Assembly (NCBI GenBank): GCA_012030715.1 | Contig: JAAUUJ010000018.1 | Coordinates: 1 to 39,237, forward strand | DNA: 39,237 nt | Direction of reading: 5' to 3' | Source: Synechococcaceae cyanobacterium SM2_3_1 | GTDB taxonomy: Bacteria; Cyanobacteriota; Cyanobacteriia; Thermostichales; Thermostichaceae | Shown: piece after piece, positions 35,660 to 39,237 of the stretch | Layout of the letters: every line of letters starts with the position of its first letter | How positions within the stretch are numbered: the first letter of the stretch is position 1 | Made by a program: the position numbers and the translations under genes | Notes under the pieces: generated by a model | The model's input: the letters and a program-made list of their open reading frames with translations, nothing else | What the model was told of the DNA's origin: nothing | The model's database searches: none

Positions 35660-36664
35660 TTATTCGTCTTCGGCGAAGACAAAACGGTAAAGCTCATCCA
35701 CCGTCGGTTCTGGACTATCCAGCGCAAAGGCAACGGCATCTTCAATTTCGGCCTGGAGCTCCTTTTGAATGTGCTGGAACTCGGCTTCACTGACCAGCGC
35801 ATGTTCCAGTGCATACCGCTCCAGGGATTTGAGGGGATCTCGTTGCCGCCAGAACTCCTTATCCTCCGGCTGGCGCAGCTCATCGGGATCCGCCAGGGAA
35901 TGCCCCCGGAAACGGTAGGTAATGCATTCCAGCAACGTGGGGCCTTCTCCACGGCGAGCACGGGCAACGGCCTCCTGAGCTGCCTGTCTGACCGCCAGAA
36001 CATCCATGCCATCCAGCTGGTAGCCGGGCATGCCAAAAGCAGCAGCCTTTTCAAAGATCTCTTTTTTGGAGGTGGCCCGCTCATGAGCCATGCCAATCGC
36101 CCAGAAGTTGTTTTCCACCACATAAAGAATGGGCAGATCCCAGAGGGCTGCCATATTCAGGCATTCATAGAACTGGCCATTATTGCAGGCCCCATCTCCG
36201 AAGAAGCAGGCGGTCACCTGATCTGTGCCCCGATACTTGGCCGCGTAGGCAGCTCCGGTGGCCACAGGAATGCCTTCCGCCACAAAGGCAAACCCCCCCA
36301 GAAAATTGTGCTCGGCAGAAAACAGGTGCATCGATCCCCCGCGACCTTTGCTGCAGCCCGTGGCTTTGCCAAACAACTCCGCCATCACGGAACGGGCGGG
36401 CACCCCTGCACTCAGGGCATGCACGTGATCGCGGTAGGTACTGCAGACATAGTCATCGGGGCGCAGACTTTTAATCACCCCGGTAGACACAGCTTCCTGA
36501 CCGTTGTAGAGATGCACAAACCCAAACATCTTGCCGCGGTAGTACATCTCTGCGCATTTGTCCTCAAACAATCGGCCCAGAGTCATGTCATGGTAGAGCA
36601 GCAGCACCTCTTCTCGACTATGGTCGAGCGCAGGGGGTGCCGATATCACCTTGTCCTGAACCAT
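35660..36664 (-). CDS. pdhA: pyruvate dehydrogenase E1 component, alpha subunit
   Basis: 334 residues, standard length. With E1-beta it decarboxylates pyruvate using thiamine diphosphate and passes the acetyl group to E2. The TPP/Mg motif runs [17 protein letters not shown] to VVENN near residues 165-196. Family motifs include [29 protein letters not shown] near residue 105, and the loop [16 protein letters not shown] near residue 265. The E1-beta gene is not adjacent, as is usual in cyanobacteria. A clear promoter lies upstream at 36720-36749, and the Ser/Thr kinase gene follows on the same strand. Confidence 0.96.
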   Translation of the reverse strand: MVQDKVISAPPALDHSREEVLLLYHDMTLGRLFEDKCAEMYYRGKMFGFVHLYNGQEAVSTGVIKSLRPDDYVCSTYRDHVHALSAGVPARSVMAELFGKATGCSKGRGGSMHLFSAEHNFLGGFAFVAEGIPVATGAAYAAKYRGTDQVTACFFGDGACNNGQFYECLNMAALWDLPILYVVENNFWAIGMAHERATSKKEIFEKAAAFGMPGYQLDGMDVLAVRQAAQEAVARARRGEGPTLLECITYRFRGHSLADPDELRQPEDKEFWRQRDPLKSLERYALEHALVSEAEFQHIQKELQAEIEDAVAFALDSPEPTVDELYRFVFAEDE

Positions 36665-36719
36665 GGGGAAGTGCCTCTACGAGAATGGCCAAGCGAGTAG
36701 CTGCCTACCGTCGGAACGA

Positions 36720-36749
36720 TGTATAAACGCTAACGTCTGATCGTTTCAA
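36720..36749 (-). promoter_or_regulatory. promoter of pdhA
   Basis: On the minus strand TTGAAA (36744-36749, four to five matches to TTGACA) is followed after 18 bp by TATACA (36720-36725, four of six). Transcription would start near 36713, giving a leader of about 50 nt with GAGG 10 nt before the ATG. Confidence 0.6.
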
Positions 36750-36868
36750 CGCAACAGGGGATGCATTATTTGCTAGCATCTCAAAGTATCACAATGTTGG
36801 GTACCTGCGTCATCCTTGAGGGCTTTCGGACTTCCTTTGACTCGCGATCCCACTGATTCCACTGATGT

Positions 36869-37701
36869 ATGTCAATGCTGCCGTCACGCCTGATTAGTGG
36901 GATCGTTGCGATTATTTTTGCCCTGGGGGTCACCTGGTCGGGTGGCTGGGCCTTTACGGTGGCCATTGGTCTGATCATTCTGCTGGGGCAGCTGGAATAT
37001 TTCAGTCTGGTGGAGGCCAAAGGAACCGCTCCGGCACGGCGGACCACCATGGTTCTCAGTCAGGTGGTAGTTCTCTTTCAACACCTACAACCCGACTGGG
37101 TGGGTCCTGTGTTCACCGTCTGTGGTTCCGTGATCTGCTTTTACCTGTTGTTCAAGCCAGAGGTGGCCACGATTGCCGATGTTGCGACCTCGGTCCTGGG
37201 ATTTTTCTACTGTGCCTATCTGCCCAGTTTCTGGATCCTGGTGCGGTCGTTGCCGTTTGCAGATCAGAGTGGGGAAGGACTGGTGGTAACGCTGCTGGCC
37301 TACACCTGCATTATTGCTGCGGATGTGGGGGCTTATGGGATGGGACGGGCGATCGGCAAAACCAGCCTCTCGATCATCAGTCCGCGGAAAACCGTGGAAG
37401 GAGCTGTAGCTGGCATTCTCCTCAGCACCTCCCTTGCCATGACCGGAGCCTTTTATTTACAGTGGCCCCGCTGGTGGTTCTGGGGGGGGATTATTGGCGT
37501 GCTGATCGGGATCACCAGCCTGTTGGGGGATCTGACGGAGTCGTTTGATGAAGCGGGATGCTGGGGTTAAGGATTCGGGTCATCTGATTCCCGGACATGG
37601 GGGGGATTCTGGATCGGGGAGATAGCTATGTCTTTACTGCTCCCCTGGTGTATTACTTCATGGTATTGATGCGCGCCATTGCCGAAGGGGAACTCTGGTA
37701 G
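36869..37701 (+). CDS. cdsA: phosphatidate cytidylyltransferase, frame broken at 37543-37546 and 37599-37605
   Basis: Makes CDP-diacylglycerol, the precursor of phosphatidylglycerol. Multi-spanning membrane protein with hydrophobic helices (LISGIVAIIFALGVTWSGGW, TVAIGLIILLGQLEYF and others). The conserved C-terminal signature is spread over three frames: LTESF stops in the first frame; MKRDAGVKDSGHLIPGHGG is in a second; ILDRGDSYVFTAPLVYYF and the end GELW are in a third. Removing one T near 37544 and one G from the seven-G run at 37599-37605 restores SLLGDLTES, MKRDAGVKDSGHLIPGHGG, ILDRGDS and 276 residues. Because this enzyme is normally essential, the two indels are almost certainly sequencing errors. 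Confidence 0.9.
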
Positions 37702-37720
37702 ATAGATCTCCAGGCTATCC

Positions 37721-38146
37721 ATGCAGAAAAAACAGACGGAGACGGGAGTCAAAGCCTACCAGCGTCAGGATCAGGAATGGCGTAGCAAACCTTATTCCGA
37801 CTGGCACCGTACCCTGGATCGGCGGCTGTTGATGACGGATGTGGATTTTATCGAATGGCGCTATCGCCAGGGAGAGCTGGTGGCTGTGGCGGTGATTGAA
37901 GTCACCCGTGTGGATCGGGGGAAAACCGTCAATTCGGCTTACCTGCAGGCGATCATTGCGCGGTTTGAAACTCGGGATATGCAGGCCAAGGCGGCGAGAA
38001 AGGTGGCCACAGCTCTGGGGGTATCCGCCTACATTGTGTTGTTTCGTGAGGACTGCAGTCAATTTTGGGTGTACAACCTAAGCCATCCCCAGGACTGGCA
38101 AATGTTTGATCCGCTGCAGATGGAGCAATTTTTACTCAAACTTTAA
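37721..38146 (+). CDS. putative PD-(D/E)XK nuclease-like protein
   Basis: 141 residues. The core is MTDVDFIEWRYRQGELVAVAVIEVTRV (residues about 38-64): an Asp on one strand, then a hydrophobic strand ending E-V-T, like the D...(E)xK hairpin of restriction-endonuclease folds, although the usual Lys is Thr. A helix (ARFETRDMQAKAARKVATALG) and an SAYIVLFREDCSQFWVYNL strand follow. Similar small proteins occur in cyanobacteria and are usually unnamed. Nuclease activity is inferred only from the pattern. It starts 20 bp after cdsA and converges with a Uma2-family gene 14 bp away. Confidence 0.6.
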   Translation: MQKKQTETGVKAYQRQDQEWRSKPYSDWHRTLDRRLLMTDVDFIEWRYRQGELVAVAVIEVTRVDRGKTVNSAYLQAIIARFETRDMQAKAARKVATALGVSAYIVLFREDCSQFWVYNLSHPQDWQMFDPLQMEQFLLKL

Positions 38147-38159
38147 GGGCTAGGAAATT

Positions 38160-38888
38160 TTACAGATCGGCTGGATCAATGCCCAGTTCTAGTAATTTAG
38201 CAGCTAGTTTCTCCGCTTTTAGTCGTTCCTGGTCAGCCCTTTGTCGTTCCTGTGCTGCTTTCTGCTCTTCCTGTTCTGCGGCTTCCACGGGGGTGGGGAT
38301 CAACTGACTTTCAGGGGTGAAGAAGCGCAGTTGCTGGTTGTAGACCCCTAAATAAAGGCCCAGCTGCTGACTCCAGAGATGGCCCCGTTCATTGGCCTCC
38401 AGAGATTGATACAGACCATCCACCAGGTGAAATCCCTGCAATTCATGGGGGGGCTCGGGATCAAACCAGAAATAATCGGGGGTGCGCCAGATATCCTGGT
38501 AAATCTGTTTTTTGAGACCTCGATCCGTATTTGCAGTCGATTCTGAGAGAACCTCGATCACCACATTGGGATAACGCCCCTCTTCTTCCCACACCACCCA
38601 GCTTTTACGGGGCTTGCGCTCGGTTCCCAGCACGACAAAAAAGTCGGGGCCCCGAAAGAATTCTGACTTGCGCTGCCGCGGACTGTAATAAACCGTGAGG
38701 TTGCCACAGGCATAAAAATCCTGGCGATCCCGCCACCACCACTCCAGACACTGGATCAACAGGATCAATTGCCGCAGGTGCTGTTCTGTTTCCAAGGGCG
38801 GTTCATCACTGTAGAGATCACCAGGCGGAAAAAGGCTGACCAGGGCAGGATCTGACTCAATAGTTTTCTGATCTGAGGCTAGGGTCAT
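38160..38888 (-). CDS. Uma2 family (DUF820) putative endonuclease with charged C-terminal tail
   Basis: 242 residues from ATG 38888; an upstream frame to 39008 would read through the end of the tnpB gene and is rejected. Uma2 core: LYSDEPPLETEQHLRQLILL, GPDFFVVLGTERKPRKSWVVW with the metal-binding Asp, YPNVVIEVLSESTANTDRGLKK with the catalytic Glu and a following Lys, then YQDIWRTPDYFWFDPE. The last 45 residues are a Glu/Gln/Arg/Lys-rich helix (EEQKAAQERQRADQERLKAEKLAAKLLELG), a frequent Uma2 tail. Role unknown. It converges with the PD-(D/E)XK-like gene and begins only about 25 bp from the end of the second tnpB element. Confidence 0.85.
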   Translation of the reverse strand: MTLASDQKTIESDPALVSLFPPGDLYSDEPPLETEQHLRQLILLIQCLEWWWRDRQDFYACGNLTVYYSPRQRKSEFFRGPDFFVVLGTERKPRKSWVVWEEEGRYPNVVIEVLSESTANTDRGLKKQIYQDIWRTPDYFWFDPEPPHELQGFHLVDGLYQSLEANERGHLWSQQLGLYLGVYNQQLRFFTPESQLIPTPVEAAEQEEQKAAQERQRADQERLKAEKLAAKLLELGIDPADL

Positions 38889-38913
38889 AGTGCTGGGATT
38901 GCACAACCACCTA

Positions 38914-38952
38914 TTGTGACATCCTCCAGACACCGACCCTAGCGGGTACGGT
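38914..38952 (-). repeat. probable right end of the second tnpB element
   Basis: On the plus strand TTGTGACATCCTCC at 38914 resembles the outer ends of cyanobacterial IS200/IS605 elements (compare TTGACACTTCCC in copy A). A hairpin ACC..CCC-TAGC-GGG...GGT follows at 38932-38952 and overlaps the tnpB stop, the place where an omega-RNA 3' end would be. The boundary is inferred by analogy. Confidence 0.45.
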
Positions 38953-39237
38953 AGTGGATTCCCAAGATCGCTCTTGAGGCTTCCTGCTTCATCGGGGTTC
39001 CCAGGCAACCATCCTCCACAGGCAGGATCACCGTCTGTCCAACGGCTACAAGACCTCGCTGTTCCACGACTTGAGCAGCAGCAACATCTCGATCAGTTAC
39101 ATATCCACATTCATCGCAATGATGCACTCGTTCACTCAGTTTCTTTTTACCAGTGTGCGCTCCACAATCAGGGCAAGTTTGACTTGTGCCATTAGGGTCA
39201 ACCTTGGCAAAGTAGACACCCCGTTTCCAACCCCGAC
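38939..39237 (-). CDS. tnpB: TnpB C-terminus (IS200/IS605), 5' part beyond right edge
   Basis: 98 residues are in the window; the gene enters from the right. The sequence reads GWKRGVYFAKVDPNGTSQTC, then the zinc ribbon CPDCG...CDECG, then GYVTDRDVAAAQVVEQRG carrying the last RuvC aspartate (DRDVAAA), and ends near HYRTR. TnpB is the RNA-guided DNA nuclease of these elements, cutting next to a short transposon-adjacent motif using an RNA made from the element's own right end. This part is intact, unlike the remnant at 26016-26584. Whether the whole gene is functional and whether tnpA is present cannot be told here. Confidence 0.88.
   Translation of the reverse strand, partial: RGWKRGVYFAKVDPNGTSQTCPDCGAHTGKKKLSERVHHCDECGYVTDRDVAAAQVVEQRGLVAVGQTVILPVEDGCLGTPMKQEASRAILGIHYRTR

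Noticed and set aside
35765-36700. 311-codon open frame on the plus strand opposite pdhA
   Set aside because: It is the antisense of a certain pdhA gene, with no family features; long shadow frames are expected at this GC content.
1-39237. CRISPR arrays, rRNA genes, rho-independent terminators and NtcA sites
   Set aside because: Looked for by eye on both strands. No regularly spaced repeats, no rRNA sequence, no strong GC hairpin followed by a T run, and no GTA-N8-TAC in a promoter position were found; weak cases may have been missed.

Overview
The window is cyanobacterial chromosome. The strongest markers are a light-independent protochlorophyllide reductase subunit (chlB), a cis-carotene isomerase (crtH type), an efp-accB pair, lpxD-tsaB, a HetI/Sfp-type phosphopantetheinyl transferase, FecR plus CHASE2-cyclase signalling genes, FHA and Ser/Thr-kinase genes, and several Uma2-family genes. 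Core genes are about 60 % GC where I counted by hand. The tetramer GATC is strikingly frequent, while the cyanobacterial HIP1 octamer is rare. I cannot name genus or species from sequence alone.

Layout. 1-863: the start of an HdrB-like Fe-S protein that runs off the left edge. About 1.0-4.95 kb: a lower-GC accessory block (secreted Cys-rich protein, Uma2 nuclease-like protein, SMI1/KNR4-LRR fusion, unknown protein). 5.1-7.7 kb: FecR-domain protein and CHASE2 adenylate cyclase. 7.8-11.1 kb: pigment genes chlB and crtH with a small gene between them. 11.1-13.8 kb: FHA protein, short-chain dehydrogenase and two exported proteins. 13.9-17.0 kb (minus strand): efp-accB and lpxD-tsaB. 17.0-21.0 kb: PPTase, lipoprotein, MOSC protein, and a transaldolase-like/PfkB kinase operon. 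21.3-25.4 kb: second FHA protein, TPR membrane protein, DUF255 thioredoxin-fold protein, smpB. 25.5-26.75 kb: a mobile-element scar (truncated uma2, decayed tnpB, IS200/IS605-type ends) beside tRNA-Ala(GGC). 27.1-33.7 kb: two-domain phosphoglycerate-mutase-like protein, Tat-exported dienelactone hydrolase, CbiO-type ATPase, HyuA, and the polyamine pair speD-speE. 33.7-34.3 kb: a second scar with an AT-rich broken gene, a solitary IS end and a coiled-coil ORF. 34.5-38.1 kb: Ser/Thr kinase, pdhA, cdsA, and a PD-(D/E)XK-like gene. 38.1 kb to the end: another Uma2 gene and the 3' end of a second tnpB.

How the genes relate. Most core genes are independent housekeeping units. The functionally coherent sets are chlB/crtH (dark chlorophyll and carotenoid synthesis), efp-accB, lpxD-tsaB (overlapping), the transaldolase-like gene with its sugar kinase (4-bp overlap), FecR-CHASE2 cyclase (7-bp gap), and speD-speE (decarboxylated SAM supply plus aminopropyl transfer).

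Most notable points. (i) Five core genes (CHASE2 cyclase, chlB, crtH, dienelactone hydrolase, cdsA) carry small indels, mostly at homopolymers. They look like sequencing errors, because cdsA is normally essential and has two. (ii) The speD leader carries a duplicated 24-bp unit that contains the Shine-Dalgarno sequence inside an inverted repeat. (iii) Solitary IS605-type right ends are scattered, and one lies directly in front of a small ORF. (iv) Paired AGAAC/GTTCT inverted repeats precede the DUF255 gene. No CRISPR array, rRNA or intact phage is visible, and I found no clearly new defence system.
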